This document shows positions 55,388-64,000 of a DNA stretch of 64,000 nt, piece by piece. The notes under the pieces are model-generated. The model was not told where the DNA came from. It was given only the letters and a program-made list of their open reading frames with translations, and made no database searches. The position numbers and the translations under genes are program-made. The stretch is from JAAYVZ01 sp035384965. Lineage in GTDB: Bacteria > Acidobacteriota > Thermoanaerobaculia > Thermoanaerobaculales > Thermoanaerobaculaceae. Positions within the stretch are counted from its first letter, which is position 1. Each line of letters opens with the position of its first letter. The stretch covers positions 1-64,000 of the forward strand of contig DAOOJE010000016.1 in assembly GCA_035384965.1 (NCBI GenBank). The letters are read 5' to 3'.

Positions 55388-56314
55388 CTACTTCCTCCAA
55401 GGCGGCGCCAGACCCAACCGGGCAAGCTTCTCCTCCGCTTCGGCGCGCTCGCGGTTGCGCTTGAGACCGGCGGAGCTGCGCTCCAGCCAGCCCAGCGCGC
55501 GGGCCGTCTCGATGGCGGCGCCGACGTCGCCGCGGGCCACAAAGCCGATGATTTCCGCCTCGGCGCGCGACAGGTGCATGGCCAGGAACCGGTAGTCGAG
55601 AAACGCGTCCCAGGTGAGCGGCACCCAGCGCTTGACGATCTCGTGGCCGATCACCGAGGCGTACGCCCGGATCTCCTCCTGCGCGTGCAGGTCCATGCGC
55701 AGGTCGAGGAAGTGCAGCAGGTTGTGCAGGTCGATCTTCCAGTACGCCTCGGTGTAGGTGCACAGCGGCAGGTCCTTGCGCGCCTGCTCGCGCGCCACGC
55801 CGAGCGCCAGCCGCGCCTCGTACGCCTCACGTGCCAGGCGGTGCAGCTCGCGCTCCTGGCGGGAGAGCACCTCCCCGCGCTCCCTTTCGAGCAACCCGGC
55901 CGAACCTTGCTTGTTCTCGCCGGACTGCAGCCGCCAGGCGTGCGGCTCGGTGAGCACCGCGGCATCGATTGCCACCGAGTACCGGGTGGAGTACTCGTTG
56001 ACGCTCGCCGTGCGGTGGCGGATCCACTGCCGCCAGGCGTCCATCGGCACCCGCACGTGCAGCTTCAGCTCGCACATCTCGAACGGCGTGGTGTGGCGAT
56101 GTCGCATGAGGTAGCGGATGAGCCCGCGATCCTCCTGCACGTGCTTGGTGCCGGCGCCGTACGAGACGCGTGCCGCCTGTACGATCGCCCGGTCGTTCCC
56201 CATGTAGTCGACGACTCTCACGAAGCCATCGTCGAGCACCGGCAGCGGCACGCCCAGGATCTCGTCCAGCGCCTCGACGCACGGCCTGCTCAGCTTCTCG
56301 AGTTCGCGCTTCAC
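55388..56314 (-). CDS. thyX: flavin-dependent thymidylate synthase
   Basis: ThyX makes dTMP from dUMP with FAD and methylene-THF. The 308-residue protein has the signature RHRTASVNEYSTRY and the upstream MRHRHTTPFEMCELKLHVR. It is longer than the usual 220-250 residues because of an inserted charged helix (about 128-165) and a charged C-terminal tail. The GTG start has GGAGG 4 nt upstream. Confidence 0.95.
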   Translation of the reverse strand: MKRELEKLSRPCVEALDEILGVPLPVLDDGFVRVVDYMGNDRAIVQAARVSYGAGTKHVQEDRGLIRYLMRHRHTTPFEMCELKLHVRVPMDAWRQWIRHRTASVNEYSTRYSVAIDAAVLTEPHAWRLQSGENKQGSAGLLERERGEVLSRQERELHRLAREAYEARLALGVAREQARKDLPLCTYTEAYWKIDLHNLLHFLDLRMDLHAQEEIRAYASVIGHEIVKRWVPLTWDAFLDYRFLAMHLSRAEAEIIGFVARGDVGAAIETARALGWLERSSAGLKRNRERAEAEEKLARLGLAPPWRK

Positions 56315-56412
56315 GCCGCCTCCACCCGCGGGTCGTTATCGTAGCAAGCTCGCGGACGCGGGAAGCGTGTCAGGGGTCACAGGCCGCATACGAGGTGAGC
56401 ACACAGAGCCCG

Positions 56413-56443
56413 AAAAGAAAGAGGGCGGCCGAGAGGGCCGCCC
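56413..56443 (-). terminator. terminator of the TonB-dependent receptor gene
   Basis: On the minus strand GGGCGGCC/GGCCGCCC (56443-56436 and 56430-56423) forms an 8-bp stem with a 5-nt loop, followed by TCTTTCTTTT. It starts 24 bp after the stop codon. Confidence 0.88.
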
Positions 56444-56466
56444 GAATGCCACACACCACAGCAGGG

Positions 56467-59202
56467 TCAGAAGGAGAGCTTCACACCGAGCCGGACCTCA
56501 CGCGGCGACTCGACCTCGGTGGGAGCGCCGAACGCCGCGCGAGGTCGCCACGTCGAGCCTGCAGGGTGGTCCCTGTAGTTGTACCGGTACTCGCCCCAGC
56601 GGGCGTCCACGCCGGTCACGGTGTTGGAGTTGAAGATGTTGAACCCGTCCGCGAACACCGAAAGCTTGAGCCCCTTCCCGAAGGTGAACGCCTTGAGTAA
56701 CCGCAGGTCCACTAGGTGCCGATCGTCGAGCTGTCGCGACCCCCTCTTCTCCATGTAAACGTTGGTTCGGTCGTTCTTGTACAGCCCCCGGACGCGCACG
56801 TACGGCGTCCAGTACTCGCCGGAGAGGAAGGTGTAGTAGGCGCTGCCCTCGATCCCCCACGGCAGGTCGACCGAGCCGGAGAGCTTGACTTCCCACTCGG
56901 AGAAGCCCGGGAGCTTGCCGTCCGCATTGACCTGGCCGTTCCGGTCCGCCCACTCGGAGACGTACGAGTTGCTGGCGAAGGCGTTGCCCTTGAGGTCAGC
57001 CCACACCACCGAGGCGCGCGCCGACCAGCCGTGCGAGTAGCGCTTCTCGAAGCGGGCGGTGTACGAGCGGTACTTGCGGTATGCCTGGTCCGGGTTGCTG
57101 AGGACGAACTGGGGGTTGGACAACAGGTCGAAGAACGGGGTCGAGCCGCCGGTGAGCGGGTTGTTGGGAGCCGTCAGCGCATCGTAGTCGTCGTTGACGT
57201 TGACCATCGCGATGATGTCGAAGTCCTTGCGGTACGTGAAGTCGAACCCCAGGCTCATGTCGCGCCCGAGCTGCTGCTCGAACGACAGCAGGTACTGGTC
57301 GATGTACGGGTGCGAGATGTCGGAGTCCATCGCCGCCGAATTGGGGGTGCGGCGCACCAGCTTGTCGAACTGACCAGTCGAGAAGTTGTAGTCCCAGATC
57401 TCGTACGGCGTGAACGCCTGACCCGAGGCCTCGCGGTCGTACATGTAGGTGAACATGCCGGCGTAGTAGCGGCCGTAGTGGGCCTTGACCGCCGAACGCG
57501 CGTTGCCGAAAAGGTCGTACACGATGCCCAGGCGCGGGGCGATCGCGTCCACCTCGTACACGTCGCTCTTGCCGTTATCGAAGCCGGCCGTGTACTTCGT
57601 GTAGCGGGCGCCCAGGTTGACCGTGAGGTTGCCCCACTTGAGCGAGTCCTGGGCGAAGAGGTGGATCCCCTTCTGCACGCCCTGGAGGTTGATCTCGTCG
57701 CCGCGATCGGAGGAGTAAACGCCGCAGAACGGGTCGGCAAAGTAGGCAGCAACGCTGCCACAGTACGAGGAGTCATCGTAGTACGTGAAGCCGCCGTTGC
57801 GGGTGCGCTTTTCGGTGTGGCTCGCGTCCTCGTACGAGAGCCCGAACTTGAAGGCGTGCGAGTCACCGCCGAACAGCCCCTCGGCGAAAAGGTTCCACGC
57901 CAGGTCGGCGGCCAGTCGGGTCTTGTCCTGCTTGAGAGTGAAGGCGTTGTTGTCCCAGTAGTAGCCGGTGTAGTCGTCCTGCCGCCCGGGGCGGTTGCCG
58001 TGGTACGGCAAGCGGTCGTCGGTGCCCTTGAACGCCGTGATGTTGATGGAGGCGAAGTTCGAGGCGTTGACGATCGACTCCCAGCGCAGGGAGCCGGTGA
58101 TGTTCGGCGACTCCTGCTTGGTGGCCGCGGAGGCCAGACGGACATCCGAGAGGCCGCGGTAATCGACGTACTTGCCGTCGTAGCTGCCGAGGATCACGAT
58201 CGTGTTGGACGGGTTGGCCTGGATCGAGAACTTGGCCATGTAGCGGGAGAGATCAGTCTTCTCCGTCTTCCTCTCGGCCGCCGGGACATCGGAGGAGAGG
58301 AACGGCTTGGTCTTGGTCCGCACTTCTTCCCCCGAGACGAAGTACCACAGCTTGTCCTTGGCGAAGGCGCCTCCGACCGCGACCGAGAGGTCGTAGTCCG
58401 ACTCCTTCTCGCTGGTGTACTTGAACCCCTCGGGCGCGTTGTCCGAGGTGAGGCTGCCACCGGTGTAATAGGCGCGGATGTCGCCCGAGACCTCGTTGCC
58501 GCCCGACTTCGTGACCATGTTGAGCATTGCCCCGGTGAAGCCGCCGTACTCGGCCGCCGCACCCAGGCCCATGACCTGCACTTCCTTGAGCCAGTCGAGG
58601 TTGGGGAGCAGCCAGTGCTGGCCCGACCCCGGGTCGGAGACGCTCATGCCGTCCAGGTTGTAGGCGTTGGCGTTTTCCTGCGTGGCGCCGAAGGCGCGGT
58701 CGTTGTTCACTCCCGGGGTGTAGTTGATGAGCTGGTTGACGTCGCGTGGCAAGGGCTGGCGTTCGATGAAGTCCTGGGTAAGGTTGTTGGACACCGTGTT
58801 CGACACGACGCTGACGAGCGGGGCATCACCGGTGACCGTGACCTCCTCGACTGCCCCGGCCAGCTCCATGGTGATCGCGAGCGAGAGCGCCTGGCCGAGG
58901 CCCAAGCGGATACCCTCCTGGCGCAGGGTACGGAAGCCGGAGAGTTCGACCTCGAGGGTGTAGGTACCGGGCGGCAGCGAAGGAAACCTGAACGCTCCCC
59001 TCTCGTCGGTGAAGGTGACCATCTTTCCGGCCACCAGCGCCGCCGACGTGGCGGTGACGGACACGCCGGGCAGCATGCCACCGTCGGTGTCCTTGACAGT
59101 ACCCTGCAGGCTGCCCGAGGTCGTGCTCTGGGCGAGCAGGGGTGCGACGCCCAGCGCGAGTGCCAGGGCCAGCGACAACGTGACTACGACCTCGCTGCGC
59201 AT
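56467..59202 (-). CDS. Oar-like TonB-dependent receptor
   Basis: This 911-residue outer-membrane receptor has a signal peptide (residues 1-25, ending APLLAQ), a carboxypeptidase-regulatory-like domain (about 30-115; GSLQGTVKDTDGGMLPGVSV, PPGTYTLEVELSGFRT), a plug domain (about 125-235; NNLTQDFIERQPLPRDVNQL) and a 22-strand barrel ending in VRLGVKLSF with terminal Phe. This layout is abundant in Acidobacteriota. The barrel lacks a siderophore or B12 signature, so the ligand is unknown; proteins or peptides are known Oar-type substrates elsewhere. It lies downstream of a GntR regulator and near a secreted peptidase. GGAGG precedes ATG 59202. Confidence 0.92.
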   Translation of the reverse strand: MRSEVVVTLSLALALALGVAPLLAQSTTSGSLQGTVKDTDGGMLPGVSVTATSAALVAGKMVTFTDERGAFRFPSLPPGTYTLEVELSGFRTLRQEGIRLGLGQALSLAITMELAGAVEEVTVTGDAPLVSVVSNTVSNNLTQDFIERQPLPRDVNQLINYTPGVNNDRAFGATQENANAYNLDGMSVSDPGSGQHWLLPNLDWLKEVQVMGLGAAAEYGGFTGAMLNMVTKSGGNEVSGDIRAYYTGGSLTSDNAPEGFKYTSEKESDYDLSVAVGGAFAKDKLWYFVSGEEVRTKTKPFLSSDVPAAERKTEKTDLSRYMAKFSIQANPSNTIVILGSYDGKYVDYRGLSDVRLASAATKQESPNITGSLRWESIVNASNFASINITAFKGTDDRLPYHGNRPGRQDDYTGYYWDNNAFTLKQDKTRLAADLAWNLFAEGLFGGDSHAFKFGLSYEDASHTEKRTRNGGFTYYDDSSYCGSVAAYFADPFCGVYSSDRGDEINLQGVQKGIHLFAQDSLKWGNLTVNLGARYTKYTAGFDNGKSDVYEVDAIAPRLGIVYDLFGNARSAVKAHYGRYYAGMFTYMYDREASGQAFTPYEIWDYNFSTGQFDKLVRRTPNSAAMDSDISHPYIDQYLLSFEQQLGRDMSLGFDFTYRKDFDIIAMVNVNDDYDALTAPNNPLTGGSTPFFDLLSNPQFVLSNPDQAYRKYRSYTARFEKRYSHGWSARASVVWADLKGNAFASNSYVSEWADRNGQVNADGKLPGFSEWEVKLSGSVDLPWGIEGSAYYTFLSGEYWTPYVRVRGLYKNDRTNVYMEKRGSRQLDDRHLVDLRLLKAFTFGKGLKLSVFADGFNIFNSNTVTGVDARWGEYRYNYRDHPAGSTWRPRAAFGAPTEVESPREVRLGVKLSF

Positions 59203-59339
59203 TTCTCCTCCCGATGGGGCTCGCCCGTCCGTGACCGCCCCGCCCCGCAAGCTGCGCTCACGTCCCCGCCCGCGCGGGTCATTCCGTCAACGGCACGCGA
59301 GCCAGATTCGCCCTGTGCCATCTCCTGCGCGCCGTTCAT
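59184..59339 (-). CDS. possible 51-residue ORF coupled to the GntR gene
   Basis: The ATG at 59339 overlaps the GntR stop (ATGA), and the frame ends 19 bp inside the receptor gene. The peptide (MNGAQEMAQGESGSR...) has no recognisable features. Coupling is suggestive, but coding is uncertain. Confidence 0.25.
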   Translation of the reverse strand: MNGAQEMAQGESGSRAVDGMTRAGGDVSAACGAGRSRTGEPHREEKCAARS

Positions 59340-60034
59340 GTTGGTTGCTCCCCGCCGTTGCGCAACGCCGCCACCAGTTCGCGGCCTGCCGCCAGGATGT
59401 GGTTTCGCATCGCCGACTCGACGGCTTCCGGGTCGCGCGCCTCGAGCGCGACCAGGATCGCCTCGTGCTCCGCCGTGTCGGCGACATCCCGGCCCGGCAC
59501 GGAGGACGCGGCCACCTGCGCGAACGAGTTCCACAGCATGCGCGGAAAAGCGTTCCAGAGCTGGCTCAGGAGGCGGCTCAAAAACGGCCGCTCACAGGCA
59601 GCGTAGAGGATGGCGTGAAAGCGGCGATTGAGTTCGCGGTATTCGGGCAGCGTCTCGGGGCTGACACAGCGCGCCATCCGCTGGTGCAGTACCCGCATCT
59701 CCCGGATGTCCTGGTCGGAAATGTGCATCGTCGCATGCCGCGCCGCCTGTCCCTCGATGTACGCCCGACACGAGTACAGGTCCTCCACGTCCTCGACCGT
59801 GAACTGCTGCACCCGCACGCCCCTGTACGGCACGTGCTCGACCAGCCCCTCGGCCGCGAGCTGCTTGAGCGCTTCCCGCACCGGCATGTGGCTCACGCCG
59901 TACTCCTGGGCGAGGCGCTCTTGGCGCAGCCACTCCCCGGCTTTCAGCCGACCTTCCAGGATGTCGTTGCGGAGGCGGTCCATCACCCACTGCTGGAGCT
60001 GCTTCGGGCTGGGTTCGCGGCCGGGGGCGAGCAT
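59336..60034 (-). CDS. GntR-family regulator, FadR/FCD subfamily
   Basis: This 232-residue regulator has an N-terminal winged HTH (QQWVMDRLRNDILEGRLKAG, YGVSHMPVREALKQLAAEG) and a C-terminal FCD ligand-binding domain (about 90-215; DLYSCRAYIEGQAA, ELNRRFHAILYAAC, DTAEHEAILVALEARD) that holds a metal and a carboxylate ligand. It probably controls the neighbouring receptor and/or the upstream peptidase-transporter pair. ATG 60034 is chosen because GAGGTG lies just upstream. Confidence 0.92.
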   Translation of the reverse strand: MLAPGREPSPKQLQQWVMDRLRNDILEGRLKAGEWLRQERLAQEYGVSHMPVREALKQLAAEGLVEHVPYRGVRVQQFTVEDVEDLYSCRAYIEGQAARHATMHISDQDIREMRVLHQRMARCVSPETLPEYRELNRRFHAILYAACERPFLSRLLSQLWNAFPRMLWNSFAQVAASSVPGRDVADTAEHEAILVALEARDPEAVESAMRNHILAAGRELVAALRNGGEQPT

Positions 60035-60072
60035 GAGCACCTCGATATTCGATATAAAATCCAACCACCCCA

Positions 60073-60101
60073 ACCATAAGCCCAGCCCATCCGTTTGTCA
60101 A
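60073..60101 (-). promoter_or_regulatory. promoter of the GntR gene
   Basis: Consensus TTGACA (60101-60096), a 17-bp spacer and TATGGT (60078-60073) on the minus strand predict a start near 60066. The following leader contains an AT-rich run with repeated TCGATAT (60042-60054), a possible autoregulatory site. Confidence 0.55.
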
Positions 60102-60294
60102 GGGGGGCGAACCACTCCCCCCCGCCCGGTCCAGAGATGGCATGACTGCCTCCCCTCGGCCTGCCATCAACGCCGTGAGTCCTGTGCTCCCGGTCAAGAG
60201 TGTCGACGCCGTGCCCGGCCTTCCCCACCTCCTTCACATCCGCCGACCGCTGCACGGCGGACGAGTGCCGAGGATCGCGCCTACCGGTGCGGCG

Positions 60295-61332
60295 TCAGTA
60301 CAGCGAGCCGCCCGGGGCCGTGGAGGTGAGGCGGCCGTCGGCCGCCGAGACGGTGTAGGCGAGGCCGCCACTGCCTTGCCACGTCACGAGATCGAACGTG
60401 GCGGCCCCGGTGAGCCGGTAGACGCCCACGTTGTGGAAGCGCAGCGGCTGCCCGGGCGCGCACAACTCGGGCGGGCCGGGGGTGCGCAGCATGTACGCCG
60501 CCCCTTCCCCGACGCGCGTGACCGTCCCGTCCGACGCGACGAGCAGCGCGGTCCGCTCGTCGACGCCGATGCCCCGCGCCTCGGGTGCCCACCCGTCCTG
60601 CACGATCCGAGCCAGGAACGCCACCAGCCGACCCATCCGATCGCGCGCGACGAAGTGCGAGTCGGTGATCGTCGCGGCGAGGTGCGGGGCCTGCAGAAAG
60701 GTCCGCCCGAGCGTCATGTACCGGTTGTACGGGTCGGCCAGCGCTTCGGAGGAGTACACCGTGCCGTTGAGCGCGGTGAAGTCGAACGCTCCCAGCACCG
60801 CGAGGCCCGCGCTCGTGCCGCCGATGGGAACACCGCGCGCGATGGCGGCGTCGACGGCCGCCTCCAGCGCCGTGTCGTCCCAGGCGGATACGTAAGCGCC
60901 CTGGTCGCCGCCCGCGATGAAGATCGCCTCGGCGTTGGCAACCGTCACCACCACCTGGGGATCTTCCGCCTCCTCGCGCGAGCCGACGCCGAGCGTCTCG
61001 ACCGAATCGAGCCCTCCGAGGTCGAAGATGAACTGGTTGTAGCCGGGGTCTTTGTCTTCCCGCAGCACGACCAGGTCGCCCCCGCCCGACTGCTGGATCA
61101 GCAGCCGAAACGCTGCCTCCGAAACACGGTCCGACCCGCCGCCGATGAGAACCGCCCCGCCCGCCACAGGGGTGGTCACCTCGCCGGGGTTGCCAACCAC
61201 GAGCCGCTCGCGCCCCGCCCCCCGATCGAGTTTTCGCCTGGCACGCAGCGAGTCGGCCTCGCCGCTGGCGCCCGCCACGAGCACGGCCAGGACCCCGAGC
61301 GCTGCAAGGCTCCACACCCCCCGGCCGCTCAC
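60295..61332 (-). CDS. exported cyanophycinase-like peptidase (family S51)
   Basis: This 345-residue enzyme has a signal peptide (SLAALGVLAVLVAGASG). The S51 core shows AVLIGGGSDRVSE, AIFIAGGDQGAYV, the nucleophile Ser in PIGGTSAGLAVLG, and ITDSHFVARDRMGRL with the catalytic His. Cyanophycinases release beta-Asp-Arg dipeptides from cyanophycin; other S51 enzymes cleave alpha-aspartyl dipeptides. The export signal suggests it acts on external polymer or peptide. It is 92 bp downstream of a YfcC-type carrier on the same strand. GTG 61332 is the most likely start, although no clear Shine-Dalgarno is seen. Confidence 0.85.
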   Translation of the reverse strand: MSGRGVWSLAALGVLAVLVAGASGEADSLRARRKLDRGAGRERLVVGNPGEVTTPVAGGAVLIGGGSDRVSEAAFRLLIQQSGGGDLVVLREDKDPGYNQFIFDLGGLDSVETLGVGSREEAEDPQVVVTVANAEAIFIAGGDQGAYVSAWDDTALEAAVDAAIARGVPIGGTSAGLAVLGAFDFTALNGTVYSSEALADPYNRYMTLGRTFLQAPHLAATITDSHFVARDRMGRLVAFLARIVQDGWAPEARGIGVDERTALLVASDGTVTRVGEGAAYMLRTPGPPELCAPGQPLRFHNVGVYRLTGAATFDLVTWQGSGGLAYTVSAADGRLTSTAPGGSLY

Positions 61333-61424
61333 GGGACCGCCCGGCGTACCGCCCGCCTCGGGGCGGCCCGTCCGGTCAAGGTCGAGGGGCGTACCCCTCT
61401 CCCTCGTCCCCCCCTCCGCGCGGC

Positions 61425-62810
61425 TCAGTTCCACCCCGACAGCGCCGGCCACACCAGCGCCAGCAGCGACAGCACCGCGAACGCGACCTGCTGCGGCCAG
61501 TGCCACCGCACCCACTTTTCGTAAGGAATCTTGGCCAGCGCCATGGTGCCGACGGTCACCCCGGAGGTCGGGATGATCATGCTGGTGAACCCGGTCCCCA
61601 GCTGGTAGGCGAGCACCACGGTCTGGCGCGTCACCCCCGAGAGATCGGCCAGCGGCGCGAGCAGCGGCATCGTCAGCACCGCCTTGGTGGAGCCCGAGGG
61701 GATGAAAAAGTTGAGGATGGTCTGCAGCAGGAACATGGACTGCGCCGCCAGCACGCCGCCGAGCCGCGACGTCACCGACGCCATGCCGTACAGGATCGTG
61801 TCGAGGATCTGGCCGTTTTCGAGGATGACGATGATGCCCCCCGCGAACCCCACGATCAGCGCCGCCCCGGCGATGTCCTTGGCTCCCGTGATGAACGACT
61901 TCGCCACCTTGTTGGGGCCCATCCCCGCGGCCAGACCTGCGGCCACGCCCATGGCCAGGAACAGCCCGGCGAGCTCGAGCATGTACCACTTGAGCCTGGT
62001 GACGCCGACGATCAGGCCGACGATCGCCGCCCCGAGGATGAGGAGACACACCGCGTCCCGCCACGTGAAGTGTTTGTGCTCCTCCTCACTCCTTTCGAGC
62101 TCGGCGCGGCGCGCCTGGTCGAGCTCGTACATGATGCTGCGCTCCGGGTTGGCCTTGATCCGGGCGGCGTAGACCATGACCCAGGCAATCGTGAACGCCG
62201 TCGCCACCGCCCACACGACCAGCCGGTAGCCTAGACCCGTGAGCGGTTCCAGGCCGGCGATGCCTTGCGCGATTTGCACCGTGAACGGGTTCATGAACCC
62301 AGCCGCGAACCCCACGCCGGCAGCCACGAACGACAGGCACACCCCGACGATCGAGTCATACCCCAGGCTGATCGCCATCGGCACCAGAATCAAGGCGAAC
62401 GGCATGGCCTCCTCGCACATCCCGAACGCTCCCCCGAAGAACGAGAAAACTGTCATGACGATCGGGATGATCAAGTACGCGCGTTGCTGCAGAGCCCTCA
62501 CGAGCTGGTGGATGCCGGCCGCGATCGCCCCCGTGTCGTTGAGGATGTTGAACGCCCCGCCGACGATGAAGATGAAGACGATGACCGACCCGAGCTTGAG
62601 GAACCCGTGAGCGGGCGCCGTGAAGATCGCGCCGATCTGCGGCTTCGAGGGCATGGTCTGGAAGGAGCCGGTCTTGACGACCTCCCGCACGGTTTCCTTG
62701 ACCTTGATTTGCTCTCGCTCGTAACGGCCGCCCGGCAGGACCCACGTCAGGACAGCCGCCAAGATGATGAGACAAAAGGCGATGACGAACACATCGGGGC
62801 TCTTCTTCAC
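61425..62810 (-). CDS. YfcC-family carrier (amino acid or dicarboxylate transporter)
   Basis: This 461-residue polytopic protein of the YfcC/DcuC-like superfamily has about 12 helices. Diagnostic parts are WVLPGGRYE near the N-terminus, FSFFGGAFGMCEEAMPFALI, MNPFTVQIAQGIAGLEPLTG and FFIPSGSTKAVLTMPLLAPL, TGFTSMIIPTSG near the end. Family members carry arginine/ornithine-like amino acids, peptides or dicarboxylates. GTG 62810 has GGGAGG 6 nt upstream and is preferred to ATG 62834. It precedes the cyanophycinase-like gene, so uptake of its products is a reasonable inference. Confidence 0.87.
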   Translation of the reverse strand: MKKSPDVFVIAFCLIILAAVLTWVLPGGRYEREQIKVKETVREVVKTGSFQTMPSKPQIGAIFTAPAHGFLKLGSVIVFIFIVGGAFNILNDTGAIAAGIHQLVRALQQRAYLIIPIVMTVFSFFGGAFGMCEEAMPFALILVPMAISLGYDSIVGVCLSFVAAGVGFAAGFMNPFTVQIAQGIAGLEPLTGLGYRLVVWAVATAFTIAWVMVYAARIKANPERSIMYELDQARRAELERSEEEHKHFTWRDAVCLLILGAAIVGLIVGVTRLKWYMLELAGLFLAMGVAAGLAAGMGPNKVAKSFITGAKDIAGAALIVGFAGGIIVILENGQILDTILYGMASVTSRLGGVLAAQSMFLLQTILNFFIPSGSTKAVLTMPLLAPLADLSGVTRQTVVLAYQLGTGFTSMIIPTSGVTVGTMALAKIPYEKWVRWHWPQQVAFAVLSLLALVWPALSGWN

Positions 62811-63023
62811 GATCCGCCTCCCGGGCGGGCGCATTATACGGGCGCGTCAAGCCCCTCCCCCGCCCGGTCGAGAGCCCGGGGCGCTCCCCCACCGTTCCCC
62901 TCGACCTGCGCGCCGCCGCTCCCCGGGCGTGGACATTGCTGCAACGCTCGATGCGGAGGTTGTCGCGCTGGCGGCCCTGGCCACGCTCGCCGGCGTGCCA
63001 GAGGCTGCCGCGATCGCCCGCGG

Positions 63024-64000
63024 CTACGGATTCGGGACGCGGTAGACGTCGACGCCGTCCACCGTCGCCACCCGCTCAAGCCGCCGACGCAAGTCTGCGA
63101 CCAGTCGTCCCTCCCGGGCGTCGGCCGCGAGCGGGAGCAGGCTCCGGACGGTGCCGCCACCGTACCCCGGAGTCACGATCACCACCGAAACCGTCTCGGC
63201 GCGCAGCCGCTCCAGGATCTCGGCGCCCGAGCGCACCTCCCGCAGCCAGGCGCGGAGCGGCGGATCGAGCAGGATCCCCTCGGCGATCCAGGGGCGGTCG
63301 AGATAAAACGGTGCCGGAAAGTCGAGCGCCATGATCTTCCCCGCTCCGGCCTCGCGGCTGGCCAGCCGTGCAGCACGGTACGCGGGAACCGTCGCAGCGA
63401 GGAACGCTTCCCGGTCGAGCGCCCCGCCGAGGTACTTCCAGGGACCGAACGTTGTCGCGACCACCGTGCAGGCGACGATCGCCGACGGCACGCACAGCAG
63501 CGCTGCAGCCCGCACCCAGACTCTCCCCGGCAGGCGAGCCACCGCCATGCCCTCACAGGCAGCCAGTGCCCACATCGCCGGCAGCAAGTAGCGCGTCGGC
63601 GGGTGGAACCACAACCCGAGCACTCCATACGCCACGATCACGCCCGCAAGCCAGCGTGCCTGGCGGACCTTCACGGCGACGAGCAGCGCCAGCAGGCCAA
63701 CGAGGTGGTGCCAGCCGGCGATCTCGTCCCCCCGCGCGGCCAGCGTCTCGCCCCACGCGATGCCGAGAAAGCCGCCGACGCCTGCGTTGAACTGCGTCGC
63801 ATACCGGAGTGCGCCCTCGGCGAGCCCCGGGATGGGCTTGCCGAGGAGGCCGAGCCCCACCGGGTACCAGGGATCCCCGGTCGCCACGGTGTTTCGGAGG
63901 CCGAACGGCAGCCAGGCGAGCACCGCCGGCAACAGAACGGCGCCCGCCGCCCGCAGCCGGCGCCCGCGTCCCGCCGCAACCAGCGCCGCACCCCCGATCA
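63024..64000 (-). CDS. polytopic membrane protein, probably glycosyltransferase-like, 5' end beyond window
   Basis: The C-terminal ~325 residues of a membrane protein are visible, with the frame open through the right edge. Several helices (WHHLVGLLALLVAVKV, WLAGVIVAYGVLGLWF, AAALLCVPSAIVACTVVATT) precede a soluble C-terminal domain of about 130 residues ending in GVDVYRVPNP. FGLRNTVATGDPWYPVG resembles the periplasmic loop of ArnT/GT-C-type glycosyltransferases, which use polyprenyl-phosphate sugars. The catalytic N-terminal loop is outside the window, so the assignment is tentative. Confidence 0.65.
   Translation of the reverse strand, partial: IGGAALVAAGRGRRLRAAGAVLLPAVLAWLPFGLRNTVATGDPWYPVGLGLLGKPIPGLAEGALRYATQFNAGVGGFLGIAWGETLAARGDEIAGWHHLVGLLALLVAVKVRQARWLAGVIVAYGVLGLWFHPPTRYLLPAMWALAACEGMAVARLPGRVWVRAAALLCVPSAIVACTVVATTFGPWKYLGGALDREAFLAATVPAYRAARLASREAGAGKIMALDFPAPFYLDRPWIAEGILLDPPLRAWLREVRSGAEILERLRAETVSVVIVTPGYGGGTVRSLLPLAADAREGRLVADLRRRLERVATVDGVDVYRVPNP

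Noticed and set aside
56716..59631. 971-codon open frame antisense to the TonB-dependent receptor
   Set aside because: The receptor has a signal peptide, plug, barrel and terminal Phe; the antisense frame has none of these.
62764..63045. Short plus-strand ORF between the YfcC-type carrier and the right-edge gene
   Set aside because: It starts inside the carrier gene, is low in complexity and has no ribosome-binding site; this ~210-bp gap is treated as intergenic.

Overview
The window reads as a chromosomal segment of a very GC-rich (about 70% by eye) didermic bacterium. The best fit is Acidobacteriota of the Thermoanaerobaculia type. The reasons are an Oar-like TonB-dependent receptor with an N-terminal carboxypeptidase-regulatory domain, large secreted PKD proteins, a shared C-terminal module on secreted proteins, ThyX, a PFOR paired with a dihydroorotate-dehydrogenase-like protein, and an imuA-imuB-dnaE2 cassette. 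There is no rRNA or other phylogenetic marker here, so this is an inference; Gemmatimonadota or a myxobacterium cannot be excluded.

Layout. 1-3077 is a mobile scar: an IS21-family element with a dead istA and an intact istB sits inside an IS66-family remnant, which itself interrupts a GGDEF gene. 3067-10880 (minus strand) holds a PTPS-SDR-GDPD operon with a triple-domain PTPS, a secreted hydrolase-like protein, a secreted peroxiredoxin, a glycosyltransferase-methyltransferase fusion and a CDGSH/ferredoxin protein. 10962-12692 is a self-contained gdhA unit with promoter, long leader, gene and terminator. 12794-23533 carries a degenerate GGDEF protein, a 1200-residue PKD protein, rarA, a class II aldolase-like gene, an ATPase-family protein that has lost its catalytic motifs, an NfeD-like protein and maf. 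23583-30167 is a CusCBA-type metal efflux operon, facing a convergent orphan histidine kinase.

32090-38853 is the most interesting block. imuA-imuB-dnaE2 (translesion mutasome) is transcribed divergently from a repressor with a Cro/CI-type HTH and a LexA-like self-cleavage domain (Ala90-Gly91, Ser132, Lys174). A 20-bp near-palindrome overlaps the consensus -35 box of the imu promoter. All three mutasome genes also carry in-frame insertions of a short repeat family.

38951-49087 holds mostly housekeeping genes (OsmC, an M49-like peptidase, CorA, TrmB, PfkA, dCMP deaminase), interrupted at 42988-43930 by an RHS fragment bounded by IS66-like ends. 49222-56314 carries an ion transporter, PFOR with its DHOD-like partner behind a Rex-like operator, and thyX. 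56467-62810 carries a TonB-dependent receptor, a GntR/FCD regulator, an exported cyanophycinase-like peptidase and a YfcC-family carrier, plausibly a peptide-utilisation locus. A polytopic membrane protein runs off the right edge.

Gene expression signals are unusually readable. Many adjacent genes overlap by ATGA or GTGA, and nine genes have a -10-like hexamer only 5-7 nt before the start codon, which suggests leaderless transcripts.
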